A stretch of DNA of 64,000 nucleotides from Enterococcus montenegrensis (GTDB lineage Bacteria > Bacillota > Bacilli > Lactobacillales > Enterococcaceae): contig NZ_CP120467.1 in assembly GCF_029983095.1 (NCBI RefSeq), positions 2,588,501-2,652,500 of the forward strand, read 5' to 3'. Of this stretch, positions 53,469 to 61,802 are shown piece by piece. The number at the start of each line of letters is the position of its first letter. Position 1 is the stretch's first letter. The notes below the pieces were generated by a model, which worked only from the letters and a program-made list of their open reading frames with translations, was not told where the DNA came from and ran no database searches. Both the position numbers and the translations under genes were made by a program.

Positions 53469-54477
53469 CTTCTTTCCTTTTTTTCCGACCCAAAATAAAG
53501 GCCAAAATTACGAGTATTAGAAGTAAGAGTACCGCAATCAAAATATAGAGCCATAGATAGTTTTTCTCTGGTAGTCCGACAGCTTCTTCATTAATTTTTT
53601 GCAAGCCTTTATCAGCAATCGTAAAATCTTGTTCAAACTTCCATTCTTTCTTGCCAGAAGTTGCAACTAAACTTAAATGGTAATCGCCAGCTTCAATCGG
53701 TTGATTTTTCCAATCAATTGCAAAATCATAATTGGAATTTGGTGACATTTCTTGTTTATCCTTTTTCGTAGCTTTATAAACTTTGTCGCTACCTTTTTGA
53801 TAAACCTTAGCATCAACGGTCATCTCGCCAAAAGCTTGGGGCTTAATATTTTGCAAATTAGCAAAGACAGCAGTTCTGCTATTATCCAATCCCGGCTTAA
53901 TTGCATTTAATTTCAATTCAGGTTCAATTGTCTTTTTCAAATCTTCCCGCAACGCCACACCTAAAACCAAGGCATAACGATTATCAATTTGAATATTGCC
54001 ACTGCTTTGTGTTTTATTCTCATCATCACGCAAAGCATAAAATCCACCCAATATCATGCCGTCAAAGGCTTGTTTAGGAGTAGTCATGGTAAAGGTCACA
54101 TCTTTAACCTCTTTTGCTTTTAACGTGATATCTTGCGGTTTTGAAAAAAGCTCTGGAATTGTATATTTGGCACTATCGTCTTTAGGATACTTATATTGCG
54201 AGTATTCAATCACACCATTACGGTTCGTAAAAGCCGGATTAGGTGAGACATTCAACTTAATCGCCTTATCTTCTAAATTTGTAAATTTAATCGTTAAATT
54301 TTGTTTTGTATCAGGCTTCACATGAAGATCAAAATATGTGCTCGTTCCCACTTGATTATCAGGGATTGCAGCTTCCATCGTAAAACCCGCCCCACCTTCT
54401 GCATAAACTGAAGACGGTAGAATAGTTACTGCTAGTATTGCCAGCAGTCCTAACAGTAGAAATTTACTTTTTTTCAT
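53443..54477 (-). CDS. WxL-interacting membrane protein (DUF916-DUF3324)
   Basis: The 344-residue protein has a signal peptide, a DUF916 domain (about 30-150: FTMEAAIPDNQVGTSTYFDL, NPAFTNRNGVIEYSQY, FDGMILGGFYALRDD), a DUF3324 domain (about 160-300; YDFAIDWKNQPIEAGDYHL), one membrane helix (about 310-332) and a charged tail. DUF916 is known to contact WxL domains and peptidoglycan, so it probably holds the WxL proteins made by its neighbours. ATG 54477 has AAAGGA eight bases upstream. It lies between a small WxL protein gene and the CscD-like gene. Confidence 0.9.
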   Translation of the reverse strand: MKKSKFLLLGLLAILAVTILPSSVYAEGGAGFTMEAAIPDNQVGTSTYFDLHVKPDTKQNLTIKFTNLEDKAIKLNVSPNPAFTNRNGVIEYSQYKYPKDDSAKYTIPELFSKPQDITLKAKEVKDVTFTMTTPKQAFDGMILGGFYALRDDENKTQSSGNIQIDNRYALVLGVALREDLKKTIEPELKLNAIKPGLDNSRTAVFANLQNIKPQAFGEMTVDAKVYQKGSDKVYKATKKDKQEMSPNSNYDFAIDWKNQPIEAGDYHLSLVATSGKKEWKFEQDFTIADKGLQKINEEAVGLPEKNYLWLYILIAVLLLLILVILAFILGRKKRKEDEDDTKTE

Positions 54478-54547
54478 TGTCAACATCCTTTGTAATCTGT
54501 CAGGGACACCCTGCGTTTTCATTTTATGATAAAAGGTACATTTTTAC

Positions 54548-54580
54548 AAAAACCCGAACGCCGAGACGTTCGGGTTTTTA
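54548..54580 (-). terminator. Terminator after the small WxL protein gene
   Basis: AACCCGAACG pairs with CGTTCGGGTT, with A and T runs outside, between the WxL gene and the DUF916 gene. It would lower expression of the downstream surface genes relative to the small WxL protein. Confidence 0.9.
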
Positions 54581-54609
54581 TATATTTTACTAAAATCTAA
54601 AATTTTAGA

Positions 54610-55371
54610 TTATTCGTTACTATTAGCAGGAGCAGGAGCAATAGTATTTCCTAATGTCCATGTAATATCAGCTTGGTATGTGGCAGCTTTGATTTTTGGA
54701 TCTTGAGGGATTGTTAGGGTAGAAGATGTATCAGCAATAAAGTTATTTTCGCCGCCACCTTCACTTTTATCTCCATTAGCTTTTAAAACACCATCAGCGG
54801 AACCTTGTTTCAAATCAACAACAGCTGGCGTAACAGAATTTGTCTTCGTAGCATCACTTGGACTTGACTTAACAACTAAGTGAAGAACAACACCATTTAG
54901 GCTGTCATTTAGTCTGCCTAAATTATCGCTAGTATCATCTGAATTACTACCTTTAATTTTTGCTTCAAAATTTCCCAATTTCGCAGTTAAATTCCATCCA
55001 GAATTAACGCCACGAAAATCAGATACTTTTAGTTTAAGATCTGAATTCCCATCGTTAGCAGTCACATCCTTGGAAGTAACGTTGTTGCCACCACTTGTTA
55101 CTTCTCCGTTAACTAATGGTAATGTAACCCCTTCTGTAGCAATTTTTTTAACGTTTGTTGTCCCAAAATTCAAATCTGGAACTTCATCTAGCGTTAATTT
55201 ACCAGTATCACCAGCTTCAACTTTAAACTCAGCTGTTGATTTACCACTTGCAGACCCATCAGTAGCGTCAGCTGGCAAAGTTGTTGCGTCAGCAAATACA
55301 ACGCCACTACCACCAGCAAGAGCTAATAATGCCATACTTGATACAGTTAAACCTTTAAGAATATTTTTCAA
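54610..55371 (-). CDS. Small WxL-domain surface protein
   Basis: The 253-residue protein is a signal peptide, an Ala/Asp/Thr-rich segment and one WxL domain: VPDLNFGTTNV, GWNLTAKL as first motif and ITWTLGN (Trp238) as second, then the short tail APAPANSNE. This is the compact type (CscB-like) that is usually the most abundant WxL protein. The start is TTG 55371 with GGGGG eight bases upstream. A strong terminator follows, so it may be made in excess over the next genes. It is preceded by the frameshifted DUF916-type gene. Confidence 0.88.
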   Translation of the reverse strand: MKNILKGLTVSSMALLALAGGSGVVFADATTLPADATDGSASGKSTAEFKVEAGDTGKLTLDEVPDLNFGTTNVKKIATEGVTLPLVNGEVTSGGNNVTSKDVTANDGNSDLKLKVSDFRGVNSGWNLTAKLGNFEAKIKGSNSDDTSDNLGRLNDSLNGVVLHLVVKSSPSDATKTNSVTPAVVDLKQGSADGVLKANGDKSEGGGENNFIADTSSTLTIPQDPKIKAATYQADITWTLGNTIAPAPANSNE

Positions 55372-55422
55372 TTTTATTTCCCCCTTATTTTAAGCGACTA
55401 ACAACAATTTATGAAAAGAGCG

Positions 55423-56398
55423 TTAACCGTCGCTCGTTTTCCTTTTTTTAGCTTGGCGTATTGCCAAGAAGATAACACCAATTAAAAGCAATCCCAATAG
55501 AGCAATAATCAACAGCAACAAAAGATGATTATCACGATAAGCAACTTTTGCTGCGTCATTTACTTTTTTTGCATCAGCTTTGGTAATTGTGAAGTGCTGA
55601 TCTAACTTTATTTGCTGCTGGCTACTTTTAATTGTGCCTGTGAGATGATAGCTTCCAGCAGAGATAGCCATCCCTTGTAATGAGATACCTTTTTCAAAAG
55701 TACTAAAAGGTGCTAACAGCACTTGAGCTTGCTGAGCCTGCCAAGTCTTCTTGATAAGACCAAAGAAGCTTTCTTGGGTAAGCTTAAGATCAAAGGTCAA
55801 ATTCTCCTCCAAAACACCGACATCATTCACAAAACGTACACCAACAGCTGGCATACCAGTAATGTTTTTTGCGACAAGTTGATTGACAGAAACATTAGCA
55901 TGATTGATCTTTTCCTTGCTGCCCAAAACGGTTACAGGCAACAACGCTGCTTCTTGATTATCTTCTGTTAGGCGAATTCCCCCTAGAAGATGACCAGAAA
56001 ATTGTGTAGGTATTTTGATTTGTGTCGCTATTTCTAGTGTTTGACCGGCAGCAATGGTGATACTTTGTTTTTGAACTACAGCTGCGAATTTAAAAGGTGC
56101 TGTTTTAACAGGGAGTGTTTTGTCCTGATATACAAGCTTTCCCTCAGAGTCTGTCACCGGATCGACACCGGTTAAGATCAATGCTTTCTTATTACCGGAA
56201 AAATTAGTGACAGAAAGTTTTAACTGATGCACGTTACTATCTGCAGGGATCTCTAATTTTTGACTAACCACGCGACGTGAATCTAACGACAATGGCGTAA
56301 GTGTTACATCTCCACTAGCAGCGGCTGCTTGCAAGTTAAAACTAAAAAAAAAACGGAATCAATAGTAATACTGCTATGTAAAGTTTCTTTTTCAGCAT
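55423..56398 (-). pseudogene. DUF916/DUF3324-type WxL partner, out of frame at a homopolymer
   Basis: An ATG at 56396-56398 with a strong site (GGGGGAGG) begins a signal peptide, MLKKKLYIAVLLLIPFFF, then hits TAG in a ten-T run (ten A at 56344-56353 on the plus strand). With nine T the frame would continue as SFNLQAAAASGDV into an intact 303-codon DUF916/DUF3324-type protein with a C-terminal membrane helix (LLLLLIIALLGLLLIGVIFL) and tail AKKRKTSDG. The gene is thus off by one base exactly in the tract. It may be phase-variable, rescued by slippage, truly dead, or a sequencing error. The mature part is more divergent than the other DUF916 proteins here. Confidence 0.8.
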
Positions 56399-56664
56399 CC
56401 TACCTCCCCCTTATTAAAATTCTCAGCAACCACAATTATATTTATTTTTTTTTACAATTCAAATTAACTTCTTCCTTATTTTTATTGAAATAGCTTGTAA
56501 ATACATGTAGGATAACGGCTGTGCAATTTTCTTCAAATAATCCTAGTTTTTATGCACATAAAAAATATACGCAAAAAAAATTATTGTTATACTGAAGATA
56601 GTATTTTTTTACTATAAAAACATTATTCTAGTGTGATAATGTCCGAGTGGAGTTGGCTATTATT
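56399..56664. promoter_or_regulatory. Divergent promoter region of the WxL locus
   Basis: This AT-rich stretch lies between the frameshifted gene (minus) and the DUF916-Mga pair (plus). TTATACT at about 56586-56592 could be a -10 box for the plus strand. No palindrome stands out. It is the natural place for binding by the Mga-like regulator. Confidence 0.4.
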
Positions 56665-57615
56665 TTGAAAAAGCGGTTTTTTTCAGTTATTTTTATCCTT
56701 TTGAGCGTGGGGGGAGCTTTTTTTCTCTTTTCAAATTATGCTTTGGCAGCTGGTGCGGATTACAGTGTGACTCCGATACTCCCTTCAAATCAGATCGGTA
56801 AGGTGAGCTACTTTGATATTCTTGTTTCCCCGCAAAAAGTCTACCAACTGGATCTGTATTTTGAAAATTTGACTACAACAAAAAAAAACTTGGCAGTAGC
56901 AGTCAATCCTGCTCATACGAATCAAAACGGGGCTTTAGAATATACTGACAAAAGTCATAAACTTCTTAATAACTTAAATGTAGCGGAATTAATCAACGGG
57001 CCGAAAACTGTAACACTTTCTCCTAATGAAGCGAAAGTTGTTTCCTATCAACTACATATGCCACCAAAAAAATTTAACGGTATCCTAATCGGAGCCTTTC
57101 AAATTCAAAGTGTTGACAATTTTGAAGAAGATAATAAATCTGGATTAAACAATAAGTTTGCCTATGAAATAGGTTTAGCTGTTCGAGAAGAAAAGCAAGA
57201 ACCCAAAGCAGAAGTTTCTTTTGATAATTTACGCATCAAAAATCACCAGCTCGTCATTGACATCACCAATAATTCAGACGGTCGCTTATCTCAAGCGGAC
57301 TTTACTGGCTCTTTAACAGGCAATATGGAAGATAAATTTTCTAACCATAAATTAAGTATCGTGGCTCGTGACAAGGCAACCTTAACATTACCTTTTTCAA
57401 AGAATTTAAAAGCCGGCACCTATCAGCTTAATTTGAAAATTCCTTCTATTAATTACAGCTTCAAAAAAGACTTTAAGCTTCAAGGACAAACCAAACTCTC
57501 CGTCAGTGAGACTACTCGTCCTTGGATCTTTGTCGTAATTGCTTTTGCTTTATTGGTTATTATAGGAGCTGGACTTTATTTACGTCGTAAAAGGAGGGCT
57601 AAGGAGAATGTTTGA
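56665..57615 (+). CDS. WxL-interacting membrane protein (DUF916-DUF3324)
   Basis: The 316-residue protein has a signal peptide ending near LAAGAD, a DUF916 domain (YSVTPILPSNQIGKVSYFD, NPAHTNQNGALEYTDKSH, KKFNGILIGAFQIQSVD), a DUF3324 domain, one membrane helix (about 290-310) and a basic tail RRKRRAKE. I place the start at TTG 56665, which gives a normal signal peptide and follows GTGGAG by about 12 bases; GTG 56647 is in frame but has no site. Its last eight bases overlap the Mga-like gene, so a regulator and a surface receptor are made together. Confidence 0.83.
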   Translation: MKKRFFSVIFILLSVGGAFFLFSNYALAAGADYSVTPILPSNQIGKVSYFDILVSPQKVYQLDLYFENLTTTKKNLAVAVNPAHTNQNGALEYTDKSHKLLNNLNVAELINGPKTVTLSPNEAKVVSYQLHMPPKKFNGILIGAFQIQSVDNFEEDNKSGLNNKFAYEIGLAVREEKQEPKAEVSFDNLRIKNHQLVIDITNNSDGRLSQADFTGSLTGNMEDKFSNHKLSIVARDKATLTLPFSKNLKAGTYQLNLKIPSINYSFKKDFKLQGQTKLSVSETTRPWIFVVIAFALLVIIGAGLYLRRKRRAKENV

Positions 57616-59074
57616 AGAATTACTATTTGAAACAGGCACACAAATCAAGCTAGAGATTTTCCGTAGCCTAAGCAAACGCGCTCCTGGTCAATATACGTAT
57701 CAAGAAATTAGTGAAGCGACGCAACTGACTTATAGTCAGTTAACAAAAGGATTATTGGAAATTGAGGAAGAATTGACACAAGCTAACTATTTAACCCAAC
57801 CGCTGATCCGCCCTAATATCGGCGTCGTTACCACTGAAATGACTATTTCTACAGATCAATATTTGGAGTTTCTTTTAAAAGAAAGTCTGCCCTATCATTT
57901 TTTGCTGGCCACTTTGTTAGAACCTGAACTCGGGTTAGAAAATTTTTGTCAACGCCATTTTATAAGCCGCTCTACTTTATCACGTAAAATGCGCAAAATG
58001 ACTATTTTTTTGAAGGAGTACGGCATTCAAATTAGTTATCATGATTTTGCTTTAACTGGCCGCGAAGACAAGATCCGCCTATTTTATTACTACCTTATTT
58101 ATCTGTGCCACCACAATCTCAGCTGGCCTTTTACAATTTCGCAAGTGGAAGCTGCACTACAAGTTGAAAAGTTTGCTAAATTTTTTCCACAAAACGGTCG
58201 CTATGTCAGCCGTTTGATGCTTACCATCTTTGGTGGGGTCTGTATAACGCGCATCCAACAGCACAAGTTAATGCCTGCTGATGCTCGGGTAGATTTTATT
58301 TTTGAGGCAAATCCTCATTATGACTTAAATAAACTTAACAATGAATATGGCTTAAAAAAATATCAATCCCAAGCTGAGGCACGCTTTATTTATTTTATTT
58401 GTAATTTTTTCCCATTTTATGAGATGCCAGAAGACCCTGCCATCACAGCTAGCTTGAAGACCTTTCAAACTGTGGCAAATCCGGTGGGGAAATTTGGCGA
58501 TCGAATCGTTTGTTTTGTTGCTGAAACACTGCAATTAGACTTATCAAGGGAACTGACGAATCTATTACGCGCTAATTTATATAATAGTTTACTAGCCTTC
58601 TATATTTTTTCTGGTCCTTTTCCAAATCTAATTAGTTTTTTAATCCCAAAAGGAAATCATAAATTAATCGAAAATGAATTTCAAAATGATATTTACCTTT
58701 TTTTATTGAAATTAACGAATGAACCTGAATTCCAAGTATTTCAAAAGTCAGCCCTGCCCTTAGCAAAAATGATTCGGGAAAGCCTACTTCCATTAATATT
58801 GCGTTCTAACACTCATACCCGTCTCCGGGTTGCGATTGCGTCTGAGCCAAACTATTTATTAACATTTAATTTATTGAATTTTTTAAAGGAATTAAGCTTT
58901 GTTGATGTGGCTTATTTTCAAGAAGGGAAAAGCTATGATTTGATCATATCTACATTAGCTACCTTACCAACTGATAAGCCTATTTATTATTGGCAGCATG
59001 GATTCGGTACCCGAAACCTTAATAATCTTTATCAGAGATTATTACAGCAATTTATGCAGAAAAACGGCATCTGA
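57608..59074 (+). CDS. Mga-like transcriptional regulator
   Basis: The 488-residue protein has the Mga layout: an N-terminal winged helix (ISEATQLTYSQLTKGLLEIE), the Mga HTH (FCQRHFISRSTLSRKMRKMT, about 115-145), a PRD-like helical middle (about 165-390), and an EIIB-like C-terminal domain (LRVAIASEPNYLLTFNLLNF) without an obvious phosphorylated Cys. In streptococci Mga controls surface adhesins. It is made with a DUF916 protein (overlap ATGTTTGA) in the middle of the WxL locus, so control of the surrounding minus-strand operons is likely. SD AAGGAG precedes the ATG. Confidence 0.85.
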   Translation: MFEELLFETGTQIKLEIFRSLSKRAPGQYTYQEISEATQLTYSQLTKGLLEIEEELTQANYLTQPLIRPNIGVVTTEMTISTDQYLEFLLKESLPYHFLLATLLEPELGLENFCQRHFISRSTLSRKMRKMTIFLKEYGIQISYHDFALTGREDKIRLFYYYLIYLCHHNLSWPFTISQVEAALQVEKFAKFFPQNGRYVSRLMLTIFGGVCITRIQQHKLMPADARVDFIFEANPHYDLNKLNNEYGLKKYQSQAEARFIYFICNFFPFYEMPEDPAITASLKTFQTVANPVGKFGDRIVCFVAETLQLDLSRELTNLLRANLYNSLLAFYIFSGPFPNLISFLIPKGNHKLIENEFQNDIYLFLLKLTNEPEFQVFQKSALPLAKMIRESLLPLILRSNTHTRLRVAIASEPNYLLTFNLLNFLKELSFVDVAYFQEGKSYDLIISTLATLPTDKPIYYWQHGFGTRNLNNLYQRLLQQFMQKNGI

Positions 59075-59082
59075 ATTTTATC

Positions 59083-59128
59083 AAAAAAATAAAGTGACGG
59101 CTCGGGGGATGAGTCGTCACTTTATTTT
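59083..59128. terminator. Bidirectional terminator between the Mga-like gene and the DUF916 gene
   Basis: AAAATAAAGTGACG pairs perfectly with CGTCACTTTATTTT around about 15 bases. It serves both convergent genes. Confidence 0.93.
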
Positions 59129-59137
59129 GGGGAAATT

Positions 59138-60154
59138 TTACTGTCTTTTATTTTTTCGTTTGAACACCATTATTAAGATTAAAAATAGAAGTAACGCAGC
59201 CAAAACACCAATTACAGCATATACCCATAACGGTAACTTAGTGTTATTTACCTGATCAATTGTAACCTTGTTGATTTCACTAGCTTCTTGTCTAGTAATT
59301 GTAAAATCCTCATCAAAGTTCCAAACGTTTTTTAAAGCATCTGATACAGTTAAATGTAATGTGTACACGCCTGCTTCCAATGGTTTTCCATCCCAATCAA
59401 TAGCGAAATCATATATTGAATTGGGAGCGAGTGACATATCGGTGTTATAGTCTATTTTTTTTATAGTCTTATTGTCGTCTTTTGATACTACTGTCCCTTC
59501 GTATTTCAAGTGTCCCATTGCTTCTGCTACCGGATTTTTTAACTTGGCAACTATACTAGTCTTTTCAAAAGACACAGCTGGTTTGACGGATACTAGTTCT
59601 AAATTTCTTTTTACTATCGAATCAGATTCAGTCAAATTAAGACCTATAACATAGCTATACTGATTCTTAATAGTTTCTTTTTTATTAGCACCTAATTTTG
59701 TAACTTGAATACCACCCAGCACTTGTCCGTTAAATTTTTTTACCGGAATACTTAATGTGAGGGTAACAATTTCTGCTTTACGTGGCGCAACTTGTATCTT
59801 GGTGGGATAATCCACAATATCTTTTAATTTAAATGGAACCGACTTATCTAAAGAAACATCTTTTAATGCATAATCGATAAACCCATTTTTATTCGTATAT
59901 GCTTGATTTACGCTTACTTCGTATTGACCCTCGGATTCTGAAGTATTATTTACCACTATTTGAATTTTTTGCGTTGTTCCAGGCTTTACTCGTAAATCAA
60001 AGTAACTTTGCGTTTTATCTACTTGATTTGCCGGAATAACTGCTTGAATATCAAAACCAACGTTATTATCAGCAGCAGCCCATGCGGTCTGTACAAACGA
60101 TATTCCGATTACAATAGTCAATATAGTACTTAGCAAATAGACAATACGTTTCAT
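59138..60154 (-). CDS. WxL-interacting membrane protein (DUF916-DUF3324)
   Basis: The 338-residue protein is built like its relatives in this locus: signal peptide (cut near AWAAAD), DUF916 (FDIQAVIPANQVDKTQSYFD, NQAYTNKNGFIDYALKD, KKFNGQVLGGIQVTKLG), DUF3324 (YDFAIDWDGKPLEAGVYTLH), a membrane helix (about 308-330) and tail KRKNKRQ. ATG 60154 has GGGGGA seven bases upstream. It closes the second WxL operon and would be the receptor for the two or three WxL proteins encoded before it. Confidence 0.9.
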   Translation of the reverse strand: MKRIVYLLSTILTIVIGISFVQTAWAAADNNVGFDIQAVIPANQVDKTQSYFDLRVKPGTTQKIQIVVNNTSESEGQYEVSVNQAYTNKNGFIDYALKDVSLDKSVPFKLKDIVDYPTKIQVAPRKAEIVTLTLSIPVKKFNGQVLGGIQVTKLGANKKETIKNQYSYVIGLNLTESDSIVKRNLELVSVKPAVSFEKTSIVAKLKNPVAEAMGHLKYEGTVVSKDDNKTIKKIDYNTDMSLAPNSIYDFAIDWDGKPLEAGVYTLHLTVSDALKNVWNFDEDFTITRQEASEINKVTIDQVNNTKLPLWVYAVIGVLAALLLFLILIMVFKRKNKRQ

Positions 60155-60189
60155 GTGTTTATCCCCCAACTTAGATTACTAGTTTTGTT

Positions 60190-60819
60190 TTAACTTGGTG
60201 TTACTGTATTAAATAATTGATAACTGATGGTGCCATTGATTGTATCTCCCGCTTTTAGTATCCCGTTAGGGTCGTTAAAGATAATCGAGATACTGTTAAC
60301 GGACTTAGTTTTTGTTCCCGCAACACCGTCAGTTTCCGTAGAATCAAAGACAATACCTTTTGAACCGGTTGCTGCGATTTCCGTATTATTCACTTGAAAA
60401 TTGCTGACAGTAAAGTCATCACTCCCTAAAGTTAGTTTATTTCCAACCACACTAGCTTTTACTTGCCAATTTCTATTTGTACGATCATTAAAGACAACAA
60501 TATTCTTATCTGATCCATTTCCATTCCCGATTGTTCCAGAAGATATCGTATACTGGTTGTTTGAAACTGAAGAAGTAAATTTGTAAGCTGTCGGAACTTT
60601 ATTCAACACCAAATGTGATTGACTTGGGTCAACTGGGTTGGTAGGATCTTCTGGTAATAGTGGATCTGTGTTTGGATTTTTAGGATCTGTCGCATCTGTG
60701 ATTTTAACCTCAGTCGGAGTCTGATCTTCACCATTTACAGCTGCATGCACTGGAAGTGCTAGTGTGAGAGCGGAAAGCAACGTTACTGCACTTAATGTAA
60801 TTACTTTGATTTTTTTCAT
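60190..60819 (-). CDS. WxL-like surface protein with altered second motif
   Basis: The 209-residue secreted protein has a signal peptide (cut near VHAAVN), a Pro/Asp/Asn/Thr-rich linker (about 30-65) and a domain that lines up with WxL. The first motif is NWQVKASV (W-x-V) and the place of the last motif reads ISYQLFN, Tyr instead of Trp. The usual NFG strand is also weak (PTAYKFTSS). It may still fold as a WxL domain but bind differently. It follows the next WxL-like gene by about 20 bases and precedes the DUF916 gene. Confidence 0.75.
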   Translation of the reverse strand: MKKIKVITLSAVTLLSALTLALPVHAAVNGEDQTPTEVKITDATDPKNPNTDPLLPEDPTNPVDPSQSHLVLNKVPTAYKFTSSVSNNQYTISSGTIGNGNGSDKNIVVFNDRTNRNWQVKASVVGNKLTLGSDDFTVSNFQVNNTEIAATGSKGIVFDSTETDGVAGTKTKSVNSISIIFNDPNGILKAGDTINGTISYQLFNTVTPS

Positions 60820-60839
60820 TATTAATTCCTCCGTAAATA

Positions 60840-61412
60840 TTAATTTTGTTGTGGTACGTTTTGTAAGGTAATTATTTGGACTGCTTCATATTTACCAGCA
60901 TTTATGTCGGCTGGAATGGTTAAATAAATATCTTGTTTAGGTATTACAAATTCATATATCGAATCTTCGCTCGTGTTACTTTGAAATTCAAACAACTCAT
61001 ATTTGTCTGTACCTGTCTTTATTTTCAAATTACGAATTTTTACTCTACCTTTAGTAGTTTTCGCCAACAAATATCCACTTCTAAAATGCAGTGTGGCATA
61101 AAAGCTACTCGAGTCCGACCCATAAAAATCACTTAATTGATAATACACTTGCCAAGGCGTTTTTTTAGTAACTCTTTTATCAATAATCTGAATAGTTAAA
61201 TCTTGTGTAGCTTGGTAGCTACTTTGTTTTGATGAAACGCGATGCGTGCCAAAATTTAACGTTTGAACTTTTCCTAACATTAATTCATTGTCTTTAATTT
61301 CAACTTCGATAGTTGTATTGTTATTTGTAAATTCATTGGCATAGACCAACTGAACATGAAATACACAACCCATAAAAAGAAATATTGTCAAAATGATAAT
61401 CTTATTTTTCAT
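60840..61412 (-). CDS. Short WxL-like secreted protein
   Basis: The 190-residue secreted protein has a signal peptide (cut near VYANEF) and one domain with WxL-like order: LGKVQTLNFGTHRVSSKQ at the start, TPWQVYYQL as first motif, and VQIITLQN at the place of the last motif, with Ile instead of Trp. TIPADINAGKYEA before it matches the AGTYQ-type strand of its relatives. It is one of two neighbouring proteins that keep the fold but have lost one Trp. Its start overlaps the end of the small sorted protein gene by 11 bases. Confidence 0.75.
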   Translation of the reverse strand: MKNKIIILTIFLFMGCVFHVQLVYANEFTNNNTTIEVEIKDNELMLGKVQTLNFGTHRVSSKQSSYQATQDLTIQIIDKRVTKKTPWQVYYQLSDFYGSDSSSFYATLHFRSGYLLAKTTKGRVKIRNLKIKTGTDKYELFEFQSNTSEDSIYEFVIPKQDIYLTIPADINAGKYEAVQIITLQNVPQQN

Positions 61413-61791
61413 CTTTTATTCCCTTCCTTCTTTTAAAAAAAATAAAGAAAGAAATAAGCGAAAATAACGTACCCACAAAAGAGATCAAGAAACTCCGTAT
61501 TTCATTTGTTTGTGGATAATAAGCTAAGTTTGTGACATTTCTGCCCTTCTTTTTTTCATTTGCATGCTGTTGTGTTCTCGGAGCACCTCTTTCGCTTAAA
61601 TTTTTATCTAATGTTCTCTTTTTGGTCTCTTTATAAAGTGGATCCACCTGTTCTTTAGTATCTGTTAGTACAATGTCTACCTTTTTTTGATCAGCTTGCC
61701 CACTACTTTCTTGCGCATAGCTTTTTGTCTCTGTAACTACCAACAGTATCAATGTCCACATCAAAGCAATAACCGCAAGCATTTTTTTCAT
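61402..61791 (-). CDS. Small CscD-like surface protein with YPQTNE sorting signal
   Basis: The 129-residue protein has a signal peptide, a strongly charged middle (KKVDIVLTDTKEQVDPLYKE and a Lys/Arg-rich stretch) and a C-terminal sorting signal: YPQTNE, a hydrophobic segment (FLISFVGTLFSLISFFIFF) and KRRKG. Leu of LPXTG is Tyr and Gly is Asn; LPQTNE-like signals are known in lactic acid bacteria. ATG 61791 has GAGGTG upstream. It sits after the large WxL gene by 12 bases, the same order as other csc clusters. Confidence 0.8.
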   Translation of the reverse strand: MKKMLAVIALMWTLILLVVTETKSYAQESSGQADQKKVDIVLTDTKEQVDPLYKETKKRTLDKNLSERGAPRTQQHANEKKKGRNVTNLAYYPQTNEIRSFLISFVGTLFSLISFFIFFKRRKGIKDEK

Positions 61792-61802
61792 TTTTATCAC
61801 CT

